Source: Thalassospira profundimaris (GTDB lineage: Bacteria > Pseudomonadota > Alphaproteobacteria > Rhodospirillales > Thalassospiraceae). From it: 64,000 nucleotides of DNA. Positions 34,265 through 42,743 of this stretch are shown here, one piece after another. The notes under the pieces were generated by a model, which was not told where the DNA came from, searched no databases, and saw only the letters and a program-made list of their open reading frames with translations. Location: assembly GCF_003326675.1 (NCBI RefSeq), contig NZ_JPWF01000010.1:124001-188000 (forward strand), read 5' to 3'. A program made the position numbers and the translations under genes. The number at the start of each line of letters is the position of its first letter. Position 1 is the first letter of the stretch.

Positions 34265-35962
34265 GTGGAAGACACGCCTATCCATTCGCCATACAAAACT
34301 CTGATCGTGGATGATTCCGCCATTGTGCGCGGACTTGTGACACGCATGATGTCCGATGACGCGGAAATCGAAGTCATCGGATCGGTCAGCAATGGCGAAG
34401 AAGCATTATCGGTAATGGAACAAGGTGGCGTCGAAGTCATTGTTCTTGATATCGAAATGCCGGTTATGGATGGCTTGACGGCCTTGCCCAAACTGTTGGA
34501 AATCGATCCGACCGTTCGGGTGATCATGGCATCGACCCTGACCAAGCGAAATGCCGATATCAGTTTTCAGGCCATGACCCTTGGTGCGGTGGATTACATC
34601 CCCAAGCCGAGTTCATCCAAAGACCTGAATGTCGGTGCCGGTTTCCGTGCCGAGCTTCTTGACAAGGTCAAGGCATGGGCGGAACAGCGTCGCAAGATGC
34701 TGGAAGTCGAAGAGGCGGCAACAGCGGCTGCGCATGCGGATGCCGAGCCAACCCACGAAGACGATCACGCTCCGGAAGAAGCATCTGCACATCCGGCCGA
34801 AGCCGATCATGATCATCCGGCTGATGACGGACATCATGATGGCAAGCAGGGCCCGTTCCGTGCGGAAATGTCGGTCGAACATCAGCAACTGCAAAAGCAG
34901 GGGCGCATCCAGCGCAAAAGATTTACCGCCGAACTGCGTCCGCGTCCGATGCAACAGCATCCGCGCCCGCAGGCCATGCAGATGCGGCAGGCACCGGTTC
35001 AGCCACATCATCCGGCACCGCAGACCTCAGCATCGTCCCAGCCCCAGAATCTTAAGGACAACAGTCCTGCTGATGGTGTTTCGGGAACCCGCAGTGCGGC
35101 GGTTGCCAACAGCATTCCGACCCGTCCGCAAACCCCTTCGCGTGATCCGGGGCGTTTGATCCGTGATGCCGCGATTGCGGCAGGGGGCGCACCGAAATCG
35201 GCATCTGCAACGCCAACACGGCCAATGCAGGCATCACCTGCTGCTGCGCCACGTCGTGCGGCTGCAAATGCTTCCGAAGGGGCGACAAAGCCCGGCCGTT
35301 TAAAGGGCGCGCGTGATGCTTCGGCACCGGCGCCGGTGCGCCGTCCTGCATCGCGCGGCGAGATAAGCCTGTTGCCGGAAAAGCGGGTGAATGTCGAAGC
35401 CATTGCAATCGGCAGCTCGACAGGTGGGCCGCAGGCCTTGTTTGAAGTTTTGCGCGGTCTGAACGGTGTAAGACAGCCGATTTTCATTACCCAGCATATG
35501 CCTGCGACCTTTACGACGATTTTGGCCGAACATATTACGCGCCTGACCGGTTTGAAGTGTCAGGAAGGCAAGAACAATATGCCGATTGTTGGCGGACAGG
35601 TTTATCTTGCGCCCGGTGATTACCACATGACAGTGGAGGGACGCGGTGGTTCCCGGCATCTGATGCTGAACCAGAATGCACCGGAAAACTTCTGTCGTCC
35701 GTCGGTTGATCCGATGTTGCGCAGTCTGGTCGCCAGTTACGGTGGAAATATTCTAACCGCGATACTGACCGGAATGGGTCAGGATGGTATGTTGGGTGGT
35801 CGCGACGTAGTGAATGCCGGGGGGATGGTCGTTGCGCAGGATGAACAAAGCAGTGTTGTGTGGGGGATGCCAGGCGCAGCAGCACATGCAGGTATCTGTT
35901 CCGCCGTCTTGCCGGTTGGCGGAATTGCGGCCTATATCAAAAAATTTGCGGGGGGTCGTTAA
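34265..35962 (+). CDS. cheB: Receptor methylesterase CheB with a long linker
   Basis: From the GTG at 34265 (GGGGA nine bases upstream) the protein has 565 residues against about 350 in E. coli. An N-terminal receiver has Asp62 in VIVLDIEMPVMDG. A linker of roughly 230 residues (about 142-372) contains a histidine/aspartate-rich run (DHPADDGHHDG and neighbours), then Gln/Pro/Arg-rich sequence. The C-terminal methylesterase domain has the catalytic triad: Ser in AIGSSTGGP (near 384), His in FITQHMP (near 409) and Asp in GMGQDGM (near 507). It removes methyl or amide groups from chemoreceptors. The start is uncertain: a GTG at 34211 would add 18 residues. Confidence 0.93.
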   Translation: MEDTPIHSPYKTLIVDDSAIVRGLVTRMMSDDAEIEVIGSVSNGEEALSVMEQGGVEVIVLDIEMPVMDGLTALPKLLEIDPTVRVIMASTLTKRNADISFQAMTLGAVDYIPKPSSSKDLNVGAGFRAELLDKVKAWAEQRRKMLEVEEAATAAAHADAEPTHEDDHAPEEASAHPAEADHDHPADDGHHDGKQGPFRAEMSVEHQQLQKQGRIQRKRFTAELRPRPMQQHPRPQAMQMRQAPVQPHHPAPQTSASSQPQNLKDNSPADGVSGTRSAAVANSIPTRPQTPSRDPGRLIRDAAIAAGGAPKSASATPTRPMQASPAAAPRRAAANASEGATKPGRLKGARDASAPAPVRRPASRGEISLLPEKRVNVEAIAIGSSTGGPQALFEVLRGLNGVRQPIFITQHMPATFTTILAEHITRLTGLKCQEGKNNMPIVGGQVYLAPGDYHMTVEGRGGSRHLMLNQNAPENFCRPSVDPMLRSLVASYGGNILTAILTGMGQDGMLGGRDVVNAGGMVVAQDEQSSVVWGMPGAAAHAGICSAVLPVGGIAAYIKKFAGGR

Positions 35963-35968
35963 CCCACA

Positions 35969-37366
35969 ATGATGAAGCCGGAAGACTTCGATTTCGTAAG
36001 CAGACTGATTAAGTCCAAGTCCGGGCTCGTTCTGAGCGAGGACAAGACTTATCTGCTCGAAAGCCGGCTGATGCCGATTGCGCGCAAGCGTGGGCTTAAG
36101 GATCTCGGCGAACTTATCGGAACCCTGCGTGGTGGCGACCGTAATCTGGTCGAAGAAGTCGTCGATGCGATGACCACCAATGAAAGTTTCTTCTTCCGCG
36201 ATACCAAACCGTTTGACCAGTTCCGCCATGTTGTGTTGCCACACATGATCAAGGAACGTGCGTCGAAACGTCATTTGCGCATCTGGTGTGCGGCGGCATC
36301 ATCGGGGCAGGAACCCTATTCGCTTGCCATGATCCTGGATGAATTCAAATCCCAGCTTGCGGGCTGGCGGGTTGAAATCATCGGGACCGACATTTCGCGT
36401 GAAATTCTGACCAAGGCGCGGGCCGGTCTTTATTCCCAGTTCGAAGTCCAAAGGGGACTGCCGATCGGGCTTCTGGTCAAATATTTCCAGAAGAAAGAAG
36501 ACCAGTGGCAGATTTCATCGGAAATTCGCTCCAAGGTCCAGTACAAGGAATTCAACCTTCTGGAAGATTTCCGTCCGCTGGGGCAGTTTGATGTCGTTTA
36601 TTGCCGCAACGTCCTGATCTATTTCGATCAGCCGACCAAAAGTGATGTGTTGTCGCGCGTGGCGGCATTGATGCCCGACGACGGTTTCCTGTTCCTTGGC
36701 GGTGCGGAAACGGTTCTGGGGATTTCTGACAAGTTCAAACCGCTTGCCCGTCAGCGCGGCATTTATCAGCTGAACCGTCCGGGGGCACCGGATGTTGATG
36801 TCAGTGCTCTTGAAAAAGTGCAGGCCGCCGGTGCCGGTGCCGGTGCCGCAGCAGGTGCGGCGGCGGGCGGCTTTGCCTTCCCGAAACCAAAACACATGCA
36901 AACCGGTGCGGCGGGTACCGCCGGTACGGCTGGCAGCACACCACCACCCCGTCCGACGACAACCACAGGCACCGGTACAGCCGGCCTGCGTCCGTCGACA
37001 ACGGGCGGTCTTGGGTCTACAACGCGCCCGACCACAACGGGAACAACCGGCACTGTTGGTACGGGAACGCAGCGGCCACTTGGCGGGATCGGTTCGACGA
37101 CCCGTCCGGGGACCACTGGCACCACCGGAACAACAGGAAGCTCGTTCAGCAAACCGTCAGGTTCGACTGGTACAGGTTCGACAACCCGTCCGGGGACGAC
37201 CGGAACCACCGGTTCGACCTATCGCCGTCCACTGGGTACTGGAACAGGTGCCGGTGGAACGACGTCAAACCCGTCCAGTGGCAGTTCGTCCGGTACATCC
37301 GGAACCACCCGCCCTGCTTCGACGTTTGATCGGTCACGTTTCGGCAAACCGGACGACAAAAAGTAG
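35969..37366 (+). CDS. cheR: Chemoreceptor methyltransferase CheR with Thr/Gly-rich tail
   Basis: This protein has 465 residues; a typical CheR has about 280. Residues 1-75 form the N-terminal helical domain. The SAM-binding domain has RIWCAAASSGQEPYSLAM and the NVLIYFD motif in DVVYCRNVLIYFD. After about residue 275 the protein becomes low-complexity: alanine/glycine, then a tail of about 150 residues built of imperfect units such as GSTTRPGTTGTTG. The last residues are charged (SRFGKPDDKK). It adds methyl groups to receptor glutamates. Tail function is unknown; in some CheR proteins a C-terminal region tethers the enzyme to receptors. It is the last gene of the operon. Confidence 0.94.
   Translation: MMKPEDFDFVSRLIKSKSGLVLSEDKTYLLESRLMPIARKRGLKDLGELIGTLRGGDRNLVEEVVDAMTTNESFFFRDTKPFDQFRHVVLPHMIKERASKRHLRIWCAAASSGQEPYSLAMILDEFKSQLAGWRVEIIGTDISREILTKARAGLYSQFEVQRGLPIGLLVKYFQKKEDQWQISSEIRSKVQYKEFNLLEDFRPLGQFDVVYCRNVLIYFDQPTKSDVLSRVAALMPDDGFLFLGGAETVLGISDKFKPLARQRGIYQLNRPGAPDVDVSALEKVQAAGAGAGAAAGAAAGGFAFPKPKHMQTGAAGTAGTAGSTPPPRPTTTTGTGTAGLRPSTTGGLGSTTRPTTTGTTGTVGTGTQRPLGGIGSTTRPGTTGTTGTTGSSFSKPSGSTGTGSTTRPGTTGTTGSTYRRPLGTGTGAGGTTSNPSSGSSSGTSGTTRPASTFDRSRFGKPDDKK
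36955..37260 (+). repeat. Imperfect coding repeats in the cheR tail
   Basis: Imperfect units rich in ACCGG, ACAAC and GGTTCGAC encode Thr-Gly-Thr-Thr-Arg-Pro variants. GGTTCGACGACCCGTCCGG and its near copies occur at about 37013, 37091 and 37176. They explain the long open frames on the opposite strand and make the region prone to slippage. Confidence 0.6.
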
Positions 37367-37416
37367 TCGGCAGCCGGTTCATTGCCGACTGTTTCCGTTA
37401 AACTGAAACGTCGGGA

Positions 37417-38070
37417 ATGAACATGATCCCTCAATTGACCCAGACAATCGCCGCGCCGCGTCAGGCATTGACGTTGCTGCAACGTCGCCGCAAGTTGATT
37501 ATTGCGGCGCTTGCCGTTGTATTGCTTGGTGCCTTGCCGATGATCCAGTCACTGGCCAAGGTGCAGATGTCGACCCATGAACTGGTCGAGGCGGCGGGCA
37601 TGTTGCTGATTGCCATTGCCATTTTCGGCCGGGCCTGGTGCACGCTTTATATTGGTGGTCGCAAGGCGCAGCAACTGACCGATACTGGTCCTTATTCCAT
37701 CAGTCGCAATCCCCTTTATGTTTTCAGCTTTATCGGTGCGGCCGGTGTTGGCGCGCAGACAGGCAGCATTGTTATTTCAATGGTCTTTGTGCTGGGGGCG
37801 GTTGCGGTGTTTTTGCCGGTGATCCTGCGCGAGGAACGCGCCCTTGCCGAATTGTTTGGCGACACGTTTAAGGAATATCAGGCACGTGTGCCGCGTTTCG
37901 GTCCGCGCTTTGCGACCTGGAAGGATCAGGAAACGATCGCGGTTCGGCCGAAACTGTTGTGGCGGACATTGCGGGACGGAATGGTGTTTTTCCTGGCTGT
38001 GCCGCTGATGGAATTGTTTGACTGGCTTCAGGTGAACGGGATGATCCATCCGTTTATTCATCTGCCCTAA
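37417..38070 (+). CDS. Isoprenylcysteine carboxyl methyltransferase-like membrane protein
   Basis: This 217-residue protein has four to five membrane helices. GPYSISRNPLYVFSFIGAAGVG and the following REERALAELFGDTFKEYQARVPRFGP carry the RHPxY-like and EE...Y motifs shared by ICMT/PEMT-type integral methyltransferases, which use SAM in the membrane. The substrate in bacteria is generally unknown. It starts about 50 bases after cheR and may be read through from it. A strong bidirectional terminator follows. Confidence 0.8.
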   Translation: MNMIPQLTQTIAAPRQALTLLQRRRKLIIAALAVVLLGALPMIQSLAKVQMSTHELVEAAGMLLIAIAIFGRAWCTLYIGGRKAQQLTDTGPYSISRNPLYVFSFIGAAGVGAQTGSIVISMVFVLGAVAVFLPVILREERALAELFGDTFKEYQARVPRFGPRFATWKDQETIAVRPKLLWRTLRDGMVFFLAVPLMELFDWLQVNGMIHPFIHLP

Positions 38071-38096
38071 CGGTCGATACCGGCAAACTGGAATGC

Positions 38097-38127
38097 AAAA
38101 AGCCCCGGTGCAGAACCGGGGCTTTTT
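38097..38127. terminator. Bidirectional terminator between the methyltransferase-like gene and ctrA
   Basis: AAAAAGCCCCGGT and ACCGGGGCTTTTT form a perfect 13-bp stem around a 5-base loop, with T-runs on both strands. Confidence 0.88.
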
Positions 38128-38184
38128 GTGTAACGAGCACTGCAGAGACGTTTCCGGACACAGTTGGACAGGAAAGGTCGGAAA

Positions 38185-38880
38185 TCAGGCGGCAGCGCTA
38201 TTGGTATCAGGATCGCGCAGGACGTAACCGCGGCCCCAAACCGTATGAATGTAGTTGTCGCCTTTGGTTGCAGACTGGATTTTCTTGCGCAGTTTGCAGA
38301 CAAAGACGTCAATGATCTTGAGTTCCGGTTCGTCCATCCCACCATAAAGATGGTTGAGGAACATTTCCTTGGTCAGTGTCGTGCCCTTGCGCAGCGACAA
38401 CAGTTCAAGGATACCATATTCCTTGCCGGTCAGATGCAGCGGCGAACCGTCAACATCGACGGTGCGTGCATCAAGGTTCACGTTAAGTTTGCCGGTCGAA
38501 ATCATCGACTGGGCATGGCCACGCGAACGACGAACGATCGCCTGGATACGTGCCAGCAATTCGACCTTGTCGAATGGTTTGGTCAGATAGTCGTCGGCGC
38601 CAAAGCCAAGGCCTTTGACCTTGTCTTCGGTTTCGGTCAGACCCGACAGGATCAAAACCGGCGTGTCGACGCGCGCATCGCGCAAACGTCGAAGGACCTC
38701 GTAGCCGTCAATATCTGGCAGCATCAGGTCCAAAAGAATAATGTCGTAGTCATACAGCTTGCCGATCTCGAGGCCATCTTCCCCAAGGTCGGTTGTGTCA
38801 ATCACCATGCCTTCCGACTTAAGCATCAATTCGATGCTATCGGCATAGGTGTTGTCATCCTCTACAAGCAGCACCCGCAT
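38185..38880 (-). CDS. ctrA: Cell-cycle/motility master regulator CtrA
   Basis: This 231-residue OmpR-type response regulator has a receiver with Asp51 in [19 protein letters not shown] and switch lysine in YLTKPFDK. The DNA-binding winged helix includes [52 protein letters not shown], a stretch almost invariant in CtrA proteins. The C-terminus ends in Ala-Ala (NSAAA), as needed for ClpXP turnover in Caulobacter. Phosphate should come from CckA through ChpT, encoded 8 kb away. In Rhodospirillales CtrA is mainly known for controlling motility genes. It diverges from fliI. Confidence 0.95.
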   Translation of the reverse strand: MRVLLVEDDNTYADSIELMLKSEGMVIDTTDLGEDGLEIGKLYDYDIILLDLMLPDIDGYEVLRRLRDARVDTPVLILSGLTETEDKVKGLGFGADDYLTKPFDKVELLARIQAIVRRSRGHAQSMISTGKLNVNLDARTVDVDGSPLHLTGKEYGILELLSLRKGTTLTKEMFLNHLYGGMDEPELKIIDVFVCKLRKKIQSATKGDNYIHTVWGRGYVLRDPDTNSAAA

Positions 38881-39257
38881 GTCTCTGCTCCGTTACCGTG
38901 TTCCGCAATAAGTCCGTGTTGATCCGGTTATTTGACAAGCGCCCCAACGTTTGTCGGTAGGAAATTTTTTCCCATTCCGTTAACGATACGTTGCTTTGCG
39001 ACTCGTGGCAAGCAGGCGAGTCGCATCTTGTTAACTTTTTTTCATCCCAAAACACGACTCGGGGCCGGAATGCGAGTTTTCCCAACGGTTTGCGACGTTA
39101 ACCCACTGGGGGCGCACAGACAAAATTTTTGCCTTTTTGTCGTCTACACAGCTTTTTAACGTCGAATATGCCAATATATTTGGTACGACGCGGCGCGATT
39201 TGCCAGTCCCCGTGTCACGGAGTTTGATATCAACCGCTGGCTGAAAAGTTCAGAGAC
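38881..39257. promoter_or_regulatory. ctrA-fliI divergent region with GANTC and TTAAC clusters
   Basis: Within 377 bases lie three GANTC sites (39000-39004, 39018-39022, 39056-39060), the CcrM methylation target, packed in 61 bases. Four TTAAC elements are present, three of them as GTTAAC palindromes (38979-38984, 39030-39035, 39097-39102) and one at 39156-39160. TTAAC resembles the half-site of the CtrA box (TTAA-N7-TTAA). No full-spaced box is present. The layout recalls the Caulobacter ctrA promoter, where methylation state and CtrA itself set timing. The sites are seen; the control is inferred. Confidence 0.5.
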
Positions 39258-40820
39258 GTGTTTCAGATTGGTCGTAACATCATCGCCGAGCTTCGTCGCA
39301 TTCCCGATTACCGCGTGGTCGGACGGGTAACTGCGGTGCTTGGCTTGCTGGTCGAAATTGGCGGTGTCGAAGGCGCACTGTCGGTTGGCGACCGCTGCAA
39401 GGTCAAGCGACGTGATGGCAAGGCGGTGATCTGCGAGGTGGTCGGTTTCCGCAACGAACGGGCCCTTTTGATGCCGTTTGGTATCCTTGATGGCATCGGG
39501 ATCGGGTGCGAGGTCGAACTGGGCGATACCCAACCACAGGTCTATCCCGATGAAAGCTGGTTGGGGCGTGTTGTGAATGCCTTTGGCGAGCCGGTTGACG
39601 GCAAAGGACCGCTGTCAGAGGGTAACAAGGCCTATCCGATGCGCAATATGCCGCCATCGGCCCATTCGCGTCAGCGCGTGTCGGGCAAGATTGATCTGGG
39701 CATCAGGGCGATGAACACATTCCTGACCTGTTGTCGCGGGCAACGTATGGGCATCTTTGCCGGGTCGGGTGTTGGTAAATCCAGTTTGCTGTCGATGATG
39801 ACCCGGCACACGACATCGGATGTTTCGGTGGTCGGACTGATCGGGGAACGTGGTCGCGAAGCGCGTGAATTCATCGAGGATGATCTGGGCGAAGAAGGTC
39901 TGCGCCGGTCGGTGGTCGTTGTGGCGACGTCGGACGAACCCCCGTTGATGCGCCGTCAGGCGGCCTATATGACCATGGCGATTTCGGAATATTTCCGCGA
40001 TATCGGGCGTGATGTTTTGTGCATGATGGATTCCGTTACCCGTTTTGCCATGGCACAGCGTGAAATCAGCCTGTCGGTCGGCGAACCGCCTGCATCCAAG
40101 GGCTATACGCCAACCGTGTTCGCGGAATTGCCACGCCTTCTTGAACGTGCCGGTCCCGGTGGTCCGGGGCAGGGATCGATTACCGGTCTGTTCACCGTCC
40201 TTGTTGACGGGGATGATCATAACGAACCGATTTCCGATGCGGTGCGTGGTATTCTTGACGGGCACGTTGTTCTGGATCGTTCGATTGCCGAACAGGGGCG
40301 CTATCCGGCGATCAATATCCTGCGCAGTGTGTCGCGTACCATGCCCGGCTGTAACAGCGAGGAAGAAAACCAGATCGTTGCCCGCGCCCGTCAGTTGCTT
40401 GCAACCTACGAAGATATGGCCGAACTGATCCGGTTGGGGGCTTATCGGCAGGGGACGGACCCCAAAGTCGACGAAGCCATCCATTATTTCCCGCTGATCG
40501 AAGAATTCCTGAAACAGCGCAAAATCGAATGTACCCGCCTTAATGAAGGGTATCACGAGCTGGCGCGCAGACTTGATATGCTGGCAGCAGAACCCGATCC
40601 GGCACAAGCGGCACAACAGGGGGCCAGAAACGGGCAGGCCAACCGGCCCGGGGCGCAGGGTGTTCCAAATGAAATGCCGGCCGCTGCACCGGCACCGCCG
40701 CCTTCGACGGGTCCCAAAATCAATCGCGGGCCGAAGGTCAACAGCCGGTCAAATTCCGGTGGTGAACGCGATTTGAACGAAGCCAAGCGCGCCCTTCGCC
40801 GTGATGGCAATCGGGGATAA
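39258..40820 (+). CDS. fliI: Flagellar export ATPase FliI with C-terminal extension
   Basis: This 520-residue protein has an F1-beta-like hexameric ATPase core: Walker A GSGVGKS at residues 169-175, [16 protein letters not shown], Walker B-type [37 protein letters not shown], and the C-terminal helical region. After about residue 440 comes an extension of about 75 residues rich in Gln, Asn, Pro and Arg that E. coli FliI (457 residues) lacks. It powers export of flagellar rod, hook and filament subunits with FliH and FliJ. It starts with GTG and is separated from the other export genes, which lie 11-20 kb away. Confidence 0.95.
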   Translation: MFQIGRNIIAELRRIPDYRVVGRVTAVLGLLVEIGGVEGALSVGDRCKVKRRDGKAVICEVVGFRNERALLMPFGILDGIGIGCEVELGDTQPQVYPDESWLGRVVNAFGEPVDGKGPLSEGNKAYPMRNMPPSAHSRQRVSGKIDLGIRAMNTFLTCCRGQRMGIFAGSGVGKSSLLSMMTRHTTSDVSVVGLIGERGREAREFIEDDLGEEGLRRSVVVVATSDEPPLMRRQAAYMTMAISEYFRDIGRDVLCMMDSVTRFAMAQREISLSVGEPPASKGYTPTVFAELPRLLERAGPGGPGQGSITGLFTVLVDGDDHNEPISDAVRGILDGHVVLDRSIAEQGRYPAINILRSVSRTMPGCNSEEENQIVARARQLLATYEDMAELIRLGAYRQGTDPKVDEAIHYFPLIEEFLKQRKIECTRLNEGYHELARRLDMLAAEPDPAQAAQQGARNGQANRPGAQGVPNEMPAAAPAPPPSTGPKINRGPKVNSRSNSGGERDLNEAKRALRRDGNRG

Positions 40821-40862
40821 TATCGCGTGATGGCATTTGTCTGGAATGTCGGGACGTAACCG

Positions 40863-41291
40863 ATGGCCAAGGATTTCAAAACACTGGTACGCATGCGCAA
40901 ATGGGCGCTTGATGACAAGCAACGCCAGCTTGGTGAAATGTTTGGCGTGCTGGGGAAGCTTGAGGCCGAGAAGGAAGCCCTTGAACAGGCCGTTCTTCGC
41001 GAACAGCGCATTGCAGCCGAGAATCCCGAGCTTGCGGGGTTTGCCTATGGCGGGTTTGCCAATGCCGTGATCGCCGAGCGCGAGGCCATCAGCAAAATGA
41101 TTGCCGATCAGGAGGCCAAGATTGATGCCTTCCGCGATGAAGTGGCCGATGCCTTCAAGGAAATGAAGACGGCCGAAATCGCCGAACGCAACCGTGTCGA
41201 AGCCGAACGGGCCGAGCAAGACAAAAAAGAACAGGACGAACTGGACGAGATTGGCACACGTTCCGCCACCCGCGATGACGGGTTGATCTGA
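40863..41291 (+). CDS. fliJ: Flagellar export chaperone FliJ
   Basis: This 142-residue, nearly all-helical coiled coil starts with KTLVRMRKWALDDKQRQLGEMFGVLGKLEAEKEALEQ, the FliJ-type N-terminal helix. The end is highly charged (ERNRVEAERAEQDKKEQDELDEIG). FliJ inserts into the FliI hexamer like the gamma stalk of F1 and contacts FlhA. It lies 42 bases after fliI in the same unit. Confidence 0.85.
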   Translation: MAKDFKTLVRMRKWALDDKQRQLGEMFGVLGKLEAEKEALEQAVLREQRIAAENPELAGFAYGGFANAVIAEREAISKMIADQEAKIDAFRDEVADAFKEMKTAEIAERNRVEAERAEQDKKEQDELDEIGTRSATRDDGLI

Positions 41292-41325
41292 TGTGATCTG
41301 ATGTGGTCGGGATTATCGCGGTTGA

Positions 41326-41805
41326 TCAGGCCGCGATGTGGACCCCGGTGTCAATTCCCGTGACATTGCGCAATTCATCAGGTGTCAGTGAAAACACCGT
41401 TTTGGGCGTGCCTGCGGCAAGCCAGATGGTTTCCTTGGCCAGAAGTTTGGCATCAATCAGGGTTTCAACCGGATGCGCATGACCAAATGGCGGGACGCCG
41501 CCAATGGCGTAACCCGTATGTTCGCGGACTTCGGTGGCATCGGCCTTGCGGATCGATAATCCGATCAGGCTTGCGACCTTGTTCAGATCGACCTGTTCGG
41601 CGCCATTCATGATAATCAGCACGGGTTTATTGCCTTCGGTCATGAAGACCAGTGATTTGCCGATGTCACTGATATCACAGCCAATCGCGTTTGCCGCGTC
41701 AGCAGCCGAGCGCGTGCCATCGGGAAATTCGAACACCTCGACATGATCAAGGTTGTTTTCATCAAACGCGTTTTGCAGGCATTGGGGCGGAGAAACTTTT
41801 TTCAT
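41326..41805 (-). CDS. YbaK/EbsC-family aminoacyl-tRNA deacylase-like protein
   Basis: This 159-residue INS-superfamily domain resembles YbaK/ProXp editing proteins. DISDIGKSLVFMTEGNKPVLIIMNGAEQVDLNKVA contains the conserved lysine, and TGYAIGGVPPFGHAHPVETLID is the GGxPPxGH loop near the active site. Relatives hydrolyse mischarged Cys-tRNA(Pro) or Ala-tRNA(Pro). Which tRNA is used cannot be told. The gene is coupled to the upstream terC-like gene by a four-base overlap. Confidence 0.9.
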   Translation of the reverse strand: MKKVSPPQCLQNAFDENNLDHVEVFEFPDGTRSAADAANAIGCDISDIGKSLVFMTEGNKPVLIIMNGAEQVDLNKVASLIGLSIRKADATEVREHTGYAIGGVPPFGHAHPVETLIDAKLLAKETIWLAAGTPKTVFSLTPDELRNVTGIDTGVHIAA

Positions 41806-42539
41806 GATCCGTTCTCTTGTGCGCGGCGTTTCAGTTTGCGTTTGCGGTTCAAAAGATTAAGGGTTTCGACCGCGAGGCTAAAGGTCATCGCGAAATAGAT
41901 ATATCCTTTGGGGACATGGATCTCGACCCCGTCAAGCAACAGTACAAACCCGACCAGTATCAGGAATGATAGCGCTAACATTTTAACCGACGGGTGCTTT
42001 TCAACAAAGTCGCCAATGGTTTTGGCGGCTGCCAACATGACCAGAACGGACAGGATCACGGCAATCACCATGATTGAAATGTGATCGACCAGACCAACCG
42101 CTGTGATCACGCTATCAAGCGAGAAAATGATATCCAGCAGCATGATCTGGATGATGGTCATGGCAAAGCCGGTCATCAGTTTGCCGGGCCCGTGTTCTTC
42201 GGGTTCGTCAATTGTGTGATGAATTTCCTTGGATGCCTTGGCGATCAAAAACAGACCGCCGACAATCAGGATCAAATCCCGCCCGCTTATTTCCTGTCCG
42301 AAGGCGGCAAATAGCGGGGCGGTCAATTGCATCACCCAGGCAATCCCGGCCAGAAGTGCCAACCGCATTCCCATCGCGGCAAGCAATCCGATCCGTCGTG
42401 CCGCCGCCTGCTGGTTTTTGGGCAGTTTGGAAACGATCACCGAGAGGAAAACGATATTGTCGATCCCCAGAACGATTTCCAACGCGGTCAGGGTGGCAAG
42501 ACCCATCCACATGTGCGGATCGCTCATCCATTCAAACAT
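41802..42539 (-). CDS. TerC-family membrane protein
   Basis: This 245-residue protein has seven membrane helices. LEIVLGIDNIVFLSVI and LLDIIFSLDSVITAVGLVD are the paired DNxxFL/SLDSV motifs of the TerC/YoaE family, whose acidic residues probably bind metal. TerC relatives have been linked to manganese export and to protection of secreted proteins. The C-terminus is basic (NRKRKLKRRAQENG). Start ATG 42539 is chosen over the in-frame codon six bases upstream. Confidence 0.88.
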   Translation of the reverse strand: MFEWMSDPHMWMGLATLTALEIVLGIDNIVFLSVIVSKLPKNQQAAARRIGLLAAMGMRLALLAGIAWVMQLTAPLFAAFGQEISGRDLILIVGGLFLIAKASKEIHHTIDEPEEHGPGKLMTGFAMTIIQIMLLDIIFSLDSVITAVGLVDHISIMVIAVILSVLVMLAAAKTIGDFVEKHPSVKMLALSFLILVGFVLLLDGVEIHVPKGYIYFAMTFSLAVETLNLLNRKRKLKRRAQENGS

Positions 42540-42743
42540 TATCAAAACCCCAATGCAGGCTGTGCGTACGATTAATTGACAGGGAGTAAGGTGTGTTTCA
42601 TCGCGATCTAACGCAAGCGTGAATTGATTTTACTCTGTTGGCGCTTAAAACAATGCCAACAATAAAATCAAGCAGCTACCGCGATCATCCCCATATGAAA
42701 TGGGCGATGGTGACAGGTTATCAGGTGAAAAGGATTGTCCGAC

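Noticed and set aside
36766-37209. Minus-strand Pro/Val-rich frame opposite the cheR tail
   Set aside because: It is the antisense reading of the Thr/Gly repeats. Its VPVVPVVP pattern comes from the DNA repeat, not selection.
36955-37260. Possible CRISPR-like direct repeats
   Set aside because: The units are imperfect, vary in spacing, lie in frame inside cheR and have no unique spacers or cas genes.
41315-41337. Terminator after fliJ (ATCGCGG...CCGCGAT)
   Set aside because: The right arm lies inside the 3' end of the convergent ybaK-like gene and no T-run follows.
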